Positions 23,731 through 32,828 of a stretch of DNA of 64,000 nt are shown here, piece by piece (the stretch's first letter is position 1; every line of letters starts with the position of its first letter). A program made the translations under genes and the position numbers. Source of the stretch: JBNAGF01 sp049801055 (lineage in GTDB: Bacteria > Pseudomonadota > Alphaproteobacteria > Rhodobacterales > Rhodobacteraceae); contig NZ_JBNAGF010000015.1 of the NCBI RefSeq assembly GCF_049801055.1, positions 1-64,000 on the forward strand. Direction: 5' to 3'. The notes under the pieces are model-generated. The model was not told the DNA's origin. It saw nothing but the letters and a program-made list of their open reading frames with translations, and made no database searches.

Positions 23731-25067
23731 TGGACGGCACCCTGATCGGAATCATTGCCTTCGCCTCAGTCATCGGGCTGCTGGCAATCCGCGTACCCAT
23801 CGCCTTTGCGCTTGCCGGCGTGGCCACGGTCGGCACCTTCGCGGTCTTCGCATTGCGCACCGGCACGTTCACGCCGGAAAGGGCGCTGAAGCCGACGACT
23901 TCGCTGGTTTTCTCGAACTCGTTCGATCTGATCCATTCCTACGACCTGTCGATGATCCCTCTGTTCATCGCCTTGGGCCATATCGCTTATCGCGCTGAAA
24001 TCACGACGAAAATCTACCATGCCGCGCGGGTCTGGCTTGCTCGGGTTCCGGGTGGCGTGGCGATGGCGTCCGTGGTCGGCTGCGGCGGCTTTTCGGCGAT
24101 CACCGGTTCGTCCATCGCATGTGCGTCCACAATGGGCCGCATCTGTTCGCCCGAGATGCTGCGGATGGGCTATGACAAGCGCCTTGCCACGGCCAGCGTC
24201 GCTGCAGGTGGAACGCTGGGGTCACTGATCCCACCGTCGGTCCTGTTCATCATCTACGGCATTTTCACTGAAACCTCGATCAGTGCCTTGTTCCTTGCCG
24301 GTATCCTTCCGGGCATCATCTCGCTGCTGGGCTTCGTGCTGGTCATCTTTTTCTGGGTTCACCGCGACCCGTCGGCGGCCCCCGCGTTCGAAGGGCAAAT
24401 TTCGTTGGGCGACAGGGGCCGCGCAGCGCTCGAAGCCTGGCCGGCGATCGCGCTTTTCGTGATCATTGTCGGCGGCATATATGGCGGGTTCTTCACCCCC
24501 ACCGAAGCGGCGGCCATTTGCGTCTCGGCTGCCGTGGCCATCGGTTTTGTCCAAGGAAAGCTCAACTTCCGCGGCTTGGTTGAATCGCTTCGGGAAACCT
24601 GCATCCAAACCGCAAGCATCTTCCTGATCGCCGCCGGCGCCAAGATCTTCGTCGCCTTCGTCGCCCTGACCGGCGTCGCCCCGGCCATCGTGAGCTTCGT
24701 GACCGAAGCGCAGCTCTCCGCAATCCTGCTGTTGGCCGCGATCGCTGTGATCTATCTGCTGCTCGGCATGTTCCTTGATCCCATCGGCATCATGGTTCTG
24801 ACGCTGCCCTTGATGATCCCGCTTGTGGAAACCTATGGCTTCGACCTCATCTGGTTCGGCGTCGTCGTGATCAAGCTGCTGGAGATCGGGCTTATCACGC
24901 CGCCCGTTGGCCTGAACGTCTTTGTCATCGCCAACGTGGTGGGCAAAGAGGTGCCGATCGACAGGATCTTTTCCGGGATTCTCAGGTTTCTGGTCATCGA
25001 CGTGATCGTGCTGATCGTGATCATGGCCTTCCCGATCATTTCCCTACTGATCCCGTATTCGATGTGA
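23730..25067 (+). CDS. TRAP transporter large permease (DctM type)
   Basis: The 445-residue protein has about twelve hydrophobic segments and the DctM hallmarks: a CGGFSAITGSSIACASTMG loop in the first half, GGTLGSLIPPSVLFIIYGI, and a second-half LLLGMFLDPIGIMVLTLPL. It is the ion-driven channel subunit of the importer. Length is typical. It overlaps dctQ by one base and the regulator gene by four, so transport and regulation are co-transcribed. The order dctP-dctQ-dctM is usual. Confidence 0.92.
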   Translation: MDGTLIGIIAFASVIGLLAIRVPIAFALAGVATVGTFAVFALRTGTFTPERALKPTTSLVFSNSFDLIHSYDLSMIPLFIALGHIAYRAEITTKIYHAARVWLARVPGGVAMASVVGCGGFSAITGSSIACASTMGRICSPEMLRMGYDKRLATASVAAGGTLGSLIPPSVLFIIYGIFTETSISALFLAGILPGIISLLGFVLVIFFWVHRDPSAAPAFEGQISLGDRGRAALEAWPAIALFVIIVGGIYGGFFTPTEAAAICVSAAVAIGFVQGKLNFRGLVESLRETCIQTASIFLIAAGAKIFVAFVALTGVAPAIVSFVTEAQLSAILLLAAIAVIYLLLGMFLDPIGIMVLTLPLMIPLVETYGFDLIWFGVVVIKLLEIGLITPPVGLNVFVIANVVGKEVPIDRIFSGILRFLVIDVIVLIVIMAFPIISLLIPYSM

Positions 25068-25906
25068 GTTCCATGAAACGGAAGGCGGACGAAAAAGGCA
25101 TGAAGGACGAAGCAACAGACCGCAGATTTGCAACGACACTGGCGCGGGGGCTGAGCGTGTTGCGCGCGTTTCGTCCTTCGGACGACGGTCTTGGCAATGC
25201 CGAAATTTCCGAGCGCACAGGCATTCCAAAGTCAACGGTCTCGCGGTTGACGTTCACCCTGCAGACGCTCGGATATCTGAACCATGCCCGCAGGCATGAC
25301 AGGTACCGCCCCGGCCCGGCGTTGATCGCGCTCGGGAACATGGCCAGCGCGTCGATCACGTTTGTGGATCTCTCTGCACCGCTGATGCAGAGGCTCGCCG
25401 ATGAAACCGGGACACTCTGCCTTCTGCTGGTGCGCGATGCCCGCAAGATGCTCATCGTCAAGACTTGGCGCCCCCGATCGGTCGCGTCGCTGTGGCTGGA
25501 GGTCGGCCACCGCCTGCCGTTCAACGGATCATCGTCCGGTCATGCGTTTCTTGCCACGCTGTCTGAGGGGAACTTGGACTCTGTGGTGGCGGAGGTGCAA
25601 GGTGACCGAGGGCTAACGCCTGACCGCGCGGTCGCCGTGCGCCAGGACGCTCAGCAGCAGCTTCTGTCCTCCGGTTTCGTCATCGCCGATCCGGCGGAGT
25701 ATTTTGCGGCGAACATCCACGCCGTCGCAGTACCGTTCCATTCCCGTGACCTGAGTGAATCCTTGATTTTTACCTGCGGTGCGCTGCCCGAAATGCTTTC
25801 GGTGGAGCGGATGCGGACCGAGGTCGGCCCCAAGCTTCACGCCACGGTGCAGGAGCTTGAACGGATCATGGGTCAGGGCTTTACCCCTGCCAACCGGGAT
25901 CTGTGA
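25064..25906 (+). CDS. IclR-family transcriptional regulator
   Basis: The 280-residue protein has an N-terminal winged helix (LARGLSVLRAFRP, AEISERTGIPKSTVSRLTF) and a C-terminal IclR effector domain (VGHRLPFNGSSSGHAFLA, IHAVAVPF). IclR proteins commonly control aromatic or organic-acid catabolism. The effector is often the substrate or its CoA ester. It lies between the TRAP genes and the beta-oxidation genes and overlaps dctM. GTG at 25064 is shown; ATG at 25073 is an equally good start. It probably acts at the tandem repeats before dctP. Confidence 0.88.
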   Translation: MSSMKRKADEKGMKDEATDRRFATTLARGLSVLRAFRPSDDGLGNAEISERTGIPKSTVSRLTFTLQTLGYLNHARRHDRYRPGPALIALGNMASASITFVDLSAPLMQRLADETGTLCLLLVRDARKMLIVKTWRPRSVASLWLEVGHRLPFNGSSSGHAFLATLSEGNLDSVVAEVQGDRGLTPDRAVAVRQDAQQQLLSSGFVIADPAEYFAANIHAVAVPFHSRDLSESLIFTCGALPEMLSVERMRTEVGPKLHATVQELERIMGQGFTPANRDL

Positions 25907-25953
25907 CGGCAGAAATTGGCGTCACGAAACTGAAAAAAGGAAAAGGCGTAACG

Positions 25954-28044
25954 ATGGGTTCTGTGTCCTATGAGGTCGAAAACCGGGTAGCGGTAGTGAC
26001 GGTGGAAAATCCGCCGGTCAACGCCCTGTCCCAGGATGTCCGGAGCGGTCTGTCCGAAACCTTCGCCCGGTTCGAGGCGGACAACGACGCCGACATCGCG
26101 GTGATCCTTGGCGCTGGACGCATGTTCATCGGTGGCGCAGACATATCCGAGTTCGGCAAACCGCCGCAAAGCCCAAGCTTGCCCAACGTGATCACCCACA
26201 TTGAGGCATGCACCAAGCCGGTCGTCGCGGCGATGCACGAAATGGCCCTGGGCGGCGGGCTGGAGGTCGCGCTTGGCGCGCATTACCGCATGGCCCTGCC
26301 AGGAACGCGGCTTGGTCTGCCCGAAGTCAAGCTTGGCATCATGCCGGGCGCGGGCGGCACCCAAAGACTGCCGCGTCTGGTCGGCGTCGACAAGGCGCTT
26401 GAGATGATCACCAGGGGAACGCCCGTGACGGCGGATGCGGCCTTCGGATTCGGCCTTGTCGACCACCTTGGCGAAGGTTCGGACATCCGCGCTGCCGCGC
26501 TTGCCTATGCACGCAGCTTGCTGGCCGACAACGCCCCCGCCCGTCCGACCAAGGATCTGCCGGCGGCGAAGGCCGATGACGCAATTGTTGTCTGGCGCGC
26601 CAAACTCAAGAAATCGGTCCGCGGAGAAGTCGCGCCATTGACCGCAGTGGACGCGGTCGAAGCATCAACGACAAACACCTTCTTCGACGGTCTGGCCGAA
26701 GAGCGCCGGTTGTTCCTGCACCTGATGGACACGCCTCAGCGTGCCGGGCTGATCCACGCTTTCTTTGCCGAACGGGCTATCGCCAAGTTGCCGGAGATCG
26801 ACGGCATCGCGGCCCGCGCGGTAAAAAAAATCGGCGTCGTTGGCGGCGGTACCATGGGCGCGGGTATCGCCACCTCGGCGGTGCTGAGCGGCCTGGCGGT
26901 AACGCTTGTGGAGCGCGATTCCGCGGCTGCCGACAAGGCTCGCAAGGCGATCGCCGGCAATCTGGACGCCGCGGTGACGCGCGGCAAGCTCAGCGCCCAG
27001 AGACGTGACGCGATCCTCCAGGACGCTTTGAAGACCGTCACGGATTACGATGCTTTGTCCGGTGCCGATCTGGTGATCGAAGCCGTGTTCGAAAGCATGG
27101 AAGTGAAAAAGGACGTGTTCGCGCAGCTGGACGCAACCCTTGCTAAGGGTGCGATTCTGGCAACGAACACCTCCTACCTCGACGTCAATGAAATTGCGGG
27201 CTCCACGTCGCGGCCCGAGGACGTGATCGGCCTGCATTTCTTTTCTCCGGCGCATATCATGAAACTGCTGGAGGTCGTCGTTGCCGACAAGACCGCCCCA
27301 GACGTGGTCGCCACCGCCTTTGCCCTTGCCAAGAAGCTTGGGAAGACTGCGGTGCGCGCTGGCGTCTGCGATGGGTTCATTGGCAACCGCATTCTGTCCC
27401 GCTACCGCACCGCCGCCGATCACATGGTGCTGGACGGGGCAAGCCCCTACCAGATCGACAAGGCAATGACGGATTTCGGCTTTGCGATGGGGCCGTATCA
27501 GGTCTCGGACCTGGCCGGGCTGGACATCGGTTATGCCACCCGCCAGCGCAAGGCCGCGGATGCGCATCCGCGCGACCGCAACCCGTCCTTTGCCGACGCG
27601 CTTTACCACAAGGGATGGCTGGGGCAGAAGACCGGCCGCGGCTACTACATCTACGATCAGGGCGACCGAAAGGGCCACCCCGACGCCGAGGTCGAACGTA
27701 TCGTCGACCAAGCGCGCGCGGATGCGGGCATCACCCCCCGACCGTTCACCGACGACGAGATCGTGCGCCGCTACATGGCGGCGATGGTCAATGAAGGCGC
27801 GTGCGTTGTGGATGAAGGCATCGCGCAGCGCCCGCTGGATGTGGATGTGGTGTTTCTCTACGGCTACGGCTTCCCGCGCTGGCGCGGCGGGCCGATGAAA
27901 TACGCCGACATGACGGGGCTGGACGCCATTCTCGCCGACATTCGCAGTTATGCCGAGGAGGACGATCATTTCTGGTCGCCATCTCCTCTGCTGGAAAAGC
28001 TGGTGGCTGAGGGCCGCGCATTCGACAGCCTGAACCAGCGCTGA
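25954..28044 (+). CDS. Bifunctional enoyl-CoA hydratase / 3-hydroxyacyl-CoA dehydrogenase
   Basis: This 696-residue enzyme performs two steps of beta-oxidation: hydration of the 2-enoyl-CoA and NAD-dependent oxidation of the 3-hydroxyacyl-CoA. The hydratase domain (1-190) has GADISEF, and both catalytic glutamates, E104 and E124, are present. The dehydrogenase starts near 290 with the Rossmann motif GGGTMGAG (297-304), and HFFSPAHIMKLLEVV carries the catalytic His. Two C-terminal 3HCDH domains follow. The family includes FadJ/FadB and PimF. The ATG at 25954 follows GGAAAAGG; an in-frame GTG at 25903 overlapping the regulator is less likely. Confidence 0.92.
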   Translation: MGSVSYEVENRVAVVTVENPPVNALSQDVRSGLSETFARFEADNDADIAVILGAGRMFIGGADISEFGKPPQSPSLPNVITHIEACTKPVVAAMHEMALGGGLEVALGAHYRMALPGTRLGLPEVKLGIMPGAGGTQRLPRLVGVDKALEMITRGTPVTADAAFGFGLVDHLGEGSDIRAAALAYARSLLADNAPARPTKDLPAAKADDAIVVWRAKLKKSVRGEVAPLTAVDAVEASTTNTFFDGLAEERRLFLHLMDTPQRAGLIHAFFAERAIAKLPEIDGIAARAVKKIGVVGGGTMGAGIATSAVLSGLAVTLVERDSAAADKARKAIAGNLDAAVTRGKLSAQRRDAILQDALKTVTDYDALSGADLVIEAVFESMEVKKDVFAQLDATLAKGAILATNTSYLDVNEIAGSTSRPEDVIGLHFFSPAHIMKLLEVVVADKTAPDVVATAFALAKKLGKTAVRAGVCDGFIGNRILSRYRTAADHMVLDGASPYQIDKAMTDFGFAMGPYQVSDLAGLDIGYATRQRKAADAHPRDRNPSFADALYHKGWLGQKTGRGYYIYDQGDRKGHPDAEVERIVDQARADAGITPRPFTDDEIVRRYMAAMVNEGACVVDEGIAQRPLDVDVVFLYGYGFPRWRGGPMKYADMTGLDAILADIRSYAEEDDHFWSPSPLLEKLVAEGRAFDSLNQR

Positions 28045-28058
28045 AAGGAACCCGACAC

Positions 28059-29234
28059 ATGACCGACGCCGTTATCGTTTCCATCGCCCGCACGCCGATC
28101 GGCAAGGCCGGGCGCGGCAGTTTCAACATCACCCACGGCGCGACCATGGGCGGCCACGCCGCAGCCGAAGCCGTCCGGCGCGCAGGGATCGACCCTGGAC
28201 TGATCGAGGACAGCATCTGGGGCTGCGGCTATCCGGAATACGTCACCGGCGGCAACATCGCACGCCAGATCGTGATCCGCGCCGGTCTGCCGGTCGGCAT
28301 CGCCGGCACCACCGTCAACCGCTTCTGCGCCAGCGGCTTGCAAGCGGTCGCCATGGGCGCGCATCTGATCGAACGGGAAGGCGCCAAGGCGGTGCTGGTC
28401 GGGGGCGTCGAAAGCATATCAATGGTGCAGCCTCCGGTACGCCATTCCCGCGAGGCCTGGATCGAGAAAAACAAGCCTGAACTTTATCTGTCGATGATCG
28501 AGACTGCGGACATCGTTGCAAGACGGTACGGCATCAGCCGCGAGGCGCAGGACGAACTTGGCCTGCAAAGCCAGCAGCGCACCGCCGCGGCGCAAGACGC
28601 GGGTCGCTTCGATCACGAGATTGCCCCTATCACCGTCACGATGGCGCAAAAGAACAAGGAAACAGGTGAGGTTTCAGAGGTCGAGACGACAATCGCGAAG
28701 GATGAATGCAACCGCCCCTCGACCACGCTGGAGGCGTTGCAGAAGCTCGAGCCGGTTCGCGGCCCGGATCAGTTCATCACCGCCGGCAATGCCTCGCAGC
28801 TCAGCGACGGCGCAGCGGCGCTGGTGATGATGGATGCGAAGGAGGCCGAGCGGCAGGGCCTAACGCCGCTTGGCGCCTTCCGGGGGTTTGCCGTTGCCGG
28901 GTGCGAACCCGACGAGATGGGAATCGGTCCGGTCTTCGCTGTTCCGCGCCTGCTGGAACGGCAGGGTCTGAAGGTCGACGACATAGACCTGTGGGAACTG
29001 AATGAGGCCTTTGCGAGCCAGGCGATCTATTGCCGGGACAGGCTCGGCATCGACAACGACATCTGCAACGTGGACGGCGGCTCGATCGCCGTTGGCCACC
29101 CGTTTGGAATGACCGGAGCGCGAATGACCGGTCACCTGATGGTCGAGGGCCACCGGCGCGGCGCGAAACTCGGCGTCGTGACGATGTGCATCGGCGGCGG
29201 TCAGGGCGCTGCCGGCTTGTTTGAAATCTACTGA
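28059..29234 (+). CDS. Acetyl-CoA acyltransferase (thiolase)
   Basis: Thiolase cleaves the 3-oxoacyl-CoA with CoA to release acetyl-CoA. The 391-residue protein has the nucleophile C90 in NRFCASG, H347 in GHPFGMTG and C377 in CIGGGQG, the complete catalytic set. NEAFASQA is also present. It lies 14 bases after the hydratase-dehydrogenase. A degradative rather than biosynthetic role follows from the context of acyl-CoA dehydrogenases and the CoA ligase. It resembles PimB/FadA in place and size. Confidence 0.92.
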   Translation: MTDAVIVSIARTPIGKAGRGSFNITHGATMGGHAAAEAVRRAGIDPGLIEDSIWGCGYPEYVTGGNIARQIVIRAGLPVGIAGTTVNRFCASGLQAVAMGAHLIEREGAKAVLVGGVESISMVQPPVRHSREAWIEKNKPELYLSMIETADIVARRYGISREAQDELGLQSQQRTAAAQDAGRFDHEIAPITVTMAQKNKETGEVSEVETTIAKDECNRPSTTLEALQKLEPVRGPDQFITAGNASQLSDGAAALVMMDAKEAERQGLTPLGAFRGFAVAGCEPDEMGIGPVFAVPRLLERQGLKVDDIDLWELNEAFASQAIYCRDRLGIDNDICNVDGGSIAVGHPFGMTGARMTGHLMVEGHRRGAKLGVVTMCIGGGQGAAGLFEIY

Positions 29235-29247
29235 AGAGGACCGCCCG

Positions 29248-30444
29248 ATGGACCTGAACTACACCGACGAAGAAAAGGCGTTCCGCGACGAAGTGCGACG
29301 CTTCCTGGCTGAAAAGCTGCCGGCCCGGCTTGCGGACAAGGTCAAGCAGGGCAAGACCCTGACCAAGCAGGATCACGAGGAATGGCATGCTATTCTCAAT
29401 GAGAAAGGCTGGCTTGCCGGTAATTGGCCCAAGAAATTCGGCGGTGCCGGCTGGGATGCGGTCCGGCGCCACATTTTCGAAGACGAGATGACCAGGGCCG
29501 CCGCCCCGCGCATCGTGCCCTTCGGTCTGGCCATGCTCGGGCCGGTCTTGCAGAAATTCGGCTCCAAGGAGCAGCAGGAGTACTATCTGCCGCGCATTCT
29601 GAATGGCGATGACTGGTGGTGTCAGGGCTATTCGGAGCCCGGCGCAGGGTCGGATCTTGCTTCGGTGCGAACGACGGCGGTGCGCGACGGCGACCATTAT
29701 GTGGTCAACGGGCAAAAGACTTGGACGACCCTCGGCCAGCACGCCAACATGATCTTCTGTCTTGTCCGCACCTCGAAAGAGGGCAAACCGCAAGAGGGCA
29801 TCTCGTTCCTCCTGGTGGACATGAACAGCCCCGGCGTCAAGGTCCGCCCGATCATCCTGATCGATGGCGAACCCGAGGTGAACGAGGTTTTCTTTGACGA
29901 TGTCAGAGTGCCCGTCGAAAACCTGGTGGGCGAGGAAAACAAGGGCTGGACCTACGCCAAATATCTGCTGACCCATGAACGCACCAATATCGCCGGCGTG
30001 GGCTTTGCCAATGCCGGTCTGGAAAACCTGAAACGAATTGCCCGCGCCGAAAGGTCAAACGGCCGCCCCCTGATCGAAAACCCGTATTTCGCGGCTCGTA
30101 TCGCGCGTGTGGAAATCGACCTGATGGCCATGTCGATCACCAACCTGCGCGTCATTTCTCAGGCCGCGGCAGGTCAGGCACCCGGCGCGGAAAGCTCGAT
30201 GCTGAAAATCAAGGGCACCACCATCCGCCAGGAAATCAACGCGCTGACCCGCACGGCCGTGGGCCCGTACGCGATGCCATTTGTCTCGGAGGCGCTGGAG
30301 GAGGGCAGCAACCTGGGCCCCATCGGTCCGGGTTACGCCGCAAGCGCCACGGCGCAATACCTCAACAACCGGAAACTGTCGATCTACGGCGGATCGAACG
30401 AGGTCCAGCGCACGATCATCAGCAAGGCCATTCTGGAACTGTAA
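29248..30444 (+). CDS. Acyl-CoA dehydrogenase, PimC-like large subunit
   Basis: The 398-residue flavoprotein shows the ACAD fold with GYSEPGAGSDLASVRT and a late YGGSNEVQRTIISKAI. The N-terminal MDLNYTDEEKAFRDEVRRFL is also typical. It is followed at 9 bases by a second, shorter dehydrogenase. Such adjacent pairs are known as PimC-PimD in Rhodopseudomonas and in steroid side-chain degradation, where they form heteromeric enzymes. It introduces the 2,3-double bond into the acyl-CoA. The start at 29248 is favoured by GAGGA 9 bases upstream over an earlier in-frame ATG overlapping the thiolase. Confidence 0.9.
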   Translation: MDLNYTDEEKAFRDEVRRFLAEKLPARLADKVKQGKTLTKQDHEEWHAILNEKGWLAGNWPKKFGGAGWDAVRRHIFEDEMTRAAAPRIVPFGLAMLGPVLQKFGSKEQQEYYLPRILNGDDWWCQGYSEPGAGSDLASVRTTAVRDGDHYVVNGQKTWTTLGQHANMIFCLVRTSKEGKPQEGISFLLVDMNSPGVKVRPIILIDGEPEVNEVFFDDVRVPVENLVGEENKGWTYAKYLLTHERTNIAGVGFANAGLENLKRIARAERSNGRPLIENPYFAARIARVEIDLMAMSITNLRVISQAAAGQAPGAESSMLKIKGTTIRQEINALTRTAVGPYAMPFVSEALEEGSNLGPIGPGYAASATAQYLNNRKLSIYGGSNEVQRTIISKAILEL

Positions 30445-30453
30445 GGACAGACC

Positions 30454-31587
30454 ATGAATTTTGAACTGACAGAAGAACGCCAGATGCTTCAGGACGGCCT
30501 GCGCCGCTTTCTGAGGGAAACCTACACGCCCTCGTTGCGGGCCGAATTGGCCGAGGCCGATTTCGGTTTTTCGCGGGATGTCTGGAACGGATTGGCCGAA
30601 ATGGGCGTCATCGGCGCGCTGTTCTCCGAGGACGACGGCGGCTTTGCCGGCGGCGGCTTCGACATTTCGCTGGTGTTTGAAGAGCTTGGCCGCGTCGGCG
30701 CGGTCGACCCCCTGCTTGACACGGCGATACTGGGCGGCGGCCTGATCGCGGCGTTGGGCAATGAAGACCAGAAACAGCTGATGGAGGCTGTCATCGCCGG
30801 TTCGACCCAGCTCGCCTTTGCCCATGCCGAGCCTTCCAGCCGCTATGACATGTCGCTTGTGGAAACCACCGCGACCCGCGACGGCGACGGCTATGTCCTG
30901 AACGGCCGCAAGGCCGTCGTTGTCAATGCCCCTGCCGCCGATCACGTCCTGATCAGCGCCCGCACCGCTGGCGCGGATGCGGACCGGAACGGCATCAGCC
31001 TGTTCCTGGTTCCCGCCGGTATCGACGGCATGACCCTGCGCAGCTATCCCCTGGTGTCGGGCGGTCAGGCCGCCGAGATCCTGCTCGAGGATGTCAGGCT
31101 TGGTGCCGGTGCCCGTTTGGGGCCCGAAGGCGGTGCCTATGACGCAATCGCCGAGTTCAATGCCCGCGCCACGCTGGCGATTTGCGCCGAAGCATTGGGC
31201 CTGATGGAAAGCATCCGGGAATTGACCACGGACTATCTGAAAACCCGCAAGCAGTTCGGCAAATCCATCGGTAAATTCCAGGCGCTGCAACACCGCATGG
31301 CCGATGTTCTGATCGAAATCGAACAGGCGCGGTCGGCGGTTATCAACCTCGCCGGACATCTCGACAGCGCCGCAGAAACCCGTGATACGCATGTCAGCGC
31401 CACCAAGAATCTGATCGGCAACGCGGCCAAGCTGGTGGCCGAGGAAAGCATCCAGATGCATGGCGGGATCGGCATGACCGAAGAATACGAACTCGGCCAT
31501 CTGGCAAAGCGCCTGATCATGGTGGACCATCGTTTTGGCGACGCGATCTATCACCTTGAACGTTTCGTTGCGCTGGCCGTGGCCTGA
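30454..31587 (+). CDS. Acyl-CoA dehydrogenase, PimD-like small subunit
   Basis: The 377-residue protein is the partner of the preceding dehydrogenase. It has the ACAD C-terminal motifs RKQFGKSIGKFQALQHRMAD and QMHGGIGMTEEYELGHLAKR. The glutamate in MTEEYE is close to the catalytic-base position of some ACADs. The N-terminal half is more divergent and Gly-rich (FSEDDGGFAGGGFD). The PimC-PimD arrangement suggests an obligate heteromer. Dicarboxyl-CoA, cyclic acyl-CoA or branched substrates are all possible. Confidence 0.88.
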   Translation: MNFELTEERQMLQDGLRRFLRETYTPSLRAELAEADFGFSRDVWNGLAEMGVIGALFSEDDGGFAGGGFDISLVFEELGRVGAVDPLLDTAILGGGLIAALGNEDQKQLMEAVIAGSTQLAFAHAEPSSRYDMSLVETTATRDGDGYVLNGRKAVVVNAPAADHVLISARTAGADADRNGISLFLVPAGIDGMTLRSYPLVSGGQAAEILLEDVRLGAGARLGPEGGAYDAIAEFNARATLAICAEALGLMESIRELTTDYLKTRKQFGKSIGKFQALQHRMADVLIEIEQARSAVINLAGHLDSAAETRDTHVSATKNLIGNAAKLVAEESIQMHGGIGMTEEYELGHLAKRLIMVDHRFGDAIYHLERFVALAVA

Positions 31588-31590
31588 GCC

Positions 31591-32031
31591 ATGAACGAAG
31601 AGGGATTGATCAGAGACGAAACCGGCGCGCAGCGTCTGATCGGCTACGTCCTGGACGTCGGCCAGCAGGACAAGTGCGCCCGGTGTCATCTGACGTTGAC
31701 CGATCAGCACCTCAACCGCCACGGTGTGCTGCACGGTGGCATAGCGACAGCCATGCTCGACAATGCGCTTGGGGCGACTGCCAGCCTGACGGTGGACCCC
31801 GAAGGGCGTGCGCCGTTTCTGACGATCTCGCTCAGTACGCAATTCGTTGCCCCGGCCCGGAAGGGGGCGGAATTGACGGCAACCGGCCACGTGGTCGGCG
31901 GCGGCCGCGCGCTGTTGTTCCTGGACGGCACGGTACGGGATGCCGACGGCACCCTCATCGCCACGGCAACCGGCGTTTTCAAACGGGTGCCAAAGGACCG
32001 GCTTGAGACAACGGAACAGAAGGACGCCTGA
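31591..32031 (+). CDS. PaaI-family hotdog thioesterase
   Basis: This 146-residue protein has the hotdog helix motif HGVLHGGIATAMLDNALG typical of PaaI/YbgC-like acyl-CoA thioesterases, and a central beta-strand set. Enzymes of this type free CoA from dead-end aromatic or acyl thioesters. It lies 3 bases after the dehydrogenase, and its stop overlaps the next start (TGATG). A housekeeping role that prevents CoA trapping during degradation is likely. The substrate is unknown. Confidence 0.85.
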   Translation: MNEEGLIRDETGAQRLIGYVLDVGQQDKCARCHLTLTDQHLNRHGVLHGGIATAMLDNALGATASLTVDPEGRAPFLTISLSTQFVAPARKGAELTATGHVVGGGRALLFLDGTVRDADGTLIATATGVFKRVPKDRLETTEQKDA

Positions 32032-32828
32032 TGCAACCGCTTGCCCATTTCCAGGACCTCGGCGATCGCCTCGTCGTCGTCAACGAGAACACCGCCAAGC
32101 GCAACGCGTTGTCGCCGGACCTTTACCGGGTTCTGCACGACGCGATGGACCTCGCCGCCCGCGAAGACCGCATCACTTCGGTCATCCTGCGCGGCGCGGG
32201 CGGCTTTTTCTGTGCCGGCGGAGACCTCGGCCTGCTCGCCACCCGCCGCGACTTGCCCCGAGAAGAACGATTGGCAAAAATCGAAGACCTGCATGATGTG
32301 ATCCGCGCCGTGATGGACTGCCCCAAACCCGTGATTGCCGCAGTCGAAGGCGGCGCCGCGGGGGCCGGCGTCTCGCTCGCCTTTGCCTGCGATCTGATCG
32401 TCGCGGATCGGAATGCTAAATTCACCGTCGCCTATGTCAAGGCCGGGCTTGTTCCCGATGGCGGATTGACCAGCACGTTGTCGGCCCATCTGCCGCGCGC
32501 CGCACTCATGCAGATGGCGCTGTTGGGCGACCCCGTCACGGCCGAACGCCTGCACGCCCTCGGCGCGATCTCGCAGGTGGAGGAAGAAGGAAACGTTTTT
32601 GCAGCCGCGCTCGCGCTTGCCGACAGGCTCAGCAAAGGCCCCTCGACCACCCACGGCAGGATCAAGGCACTGGTCAATGCCGCCCGCGCCGCTTCTCCAC
32701 GCGATCAGATGAACGCCGAGCGCGATGCCATGGCTGACGCCGTCGCAGCGCCCGAGGCCGCAGAAGGTATCGCTGCCTTCCTGGAGAAACGTACACCCGA
32801 ATATGCGCAACTGAGGCGGAATACATGA
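32031..32828 (+). CDS. Enoyl-CoA hydratase/isomerase family protein (PaaG-like)
   Basis: The 265-residue crotonase-fold protein has the oxyanion-hole segments FFCAGGDLGLL and EGGAAGAGVSLAFACDL. The second catalytic position lies in AGLVPDGGLT, with Asp where hydratases have Glu. That pattern is usual in double-bond isomerases such as PaaG and enoyl-CoA isomerases, rather than in hydratases. It could move a double bond so that an unsaturated or ring-derived acyl-CoA can enter beta-oxidation. It overlaps both neighbours by one to four bases. Confidence 0.85.
   Translation: MQPLAHFQDLGDRLVVVNENTAKRNALSPDLYRVLHDAMDLAAREDRITSVILRGAGGFFCAGGDLGLLATRRDLPREERLAKIEDLHDVIRAVMDCPKPVIAAVEGGAAGAGVSLAFACDLIVADRNAKFTVAYVKAGLVPDGGLTSTLSAHLPRAALMQMALLGDPVTAERLHALGAISQVEEEGNVFAAALALADRLSKGPSTTHGRIKALVNAARAASPRDQMNAERDAMADAVAAPEAAEGIAAFLEKRTPEYAQLRRNT

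Noticed and set aside
26665..27969. Open frame of 434 codons on the minus strand opposite the hydratase-dehydrogenase
   Set aside because: It mirrors the codon bias of the plus-strand gene, has no recognisable domain and is His/Gly/Arg-rich in the way of antisense frames in GC-rich DNA.
30055..31890. Open frame of 611 codons on the minus strand opposite the dehydrogenases and thioesterase
   Set aside because: It crosses three well-supported plus-strand genes with clear catalytic motifs; its own translation shows no domain.
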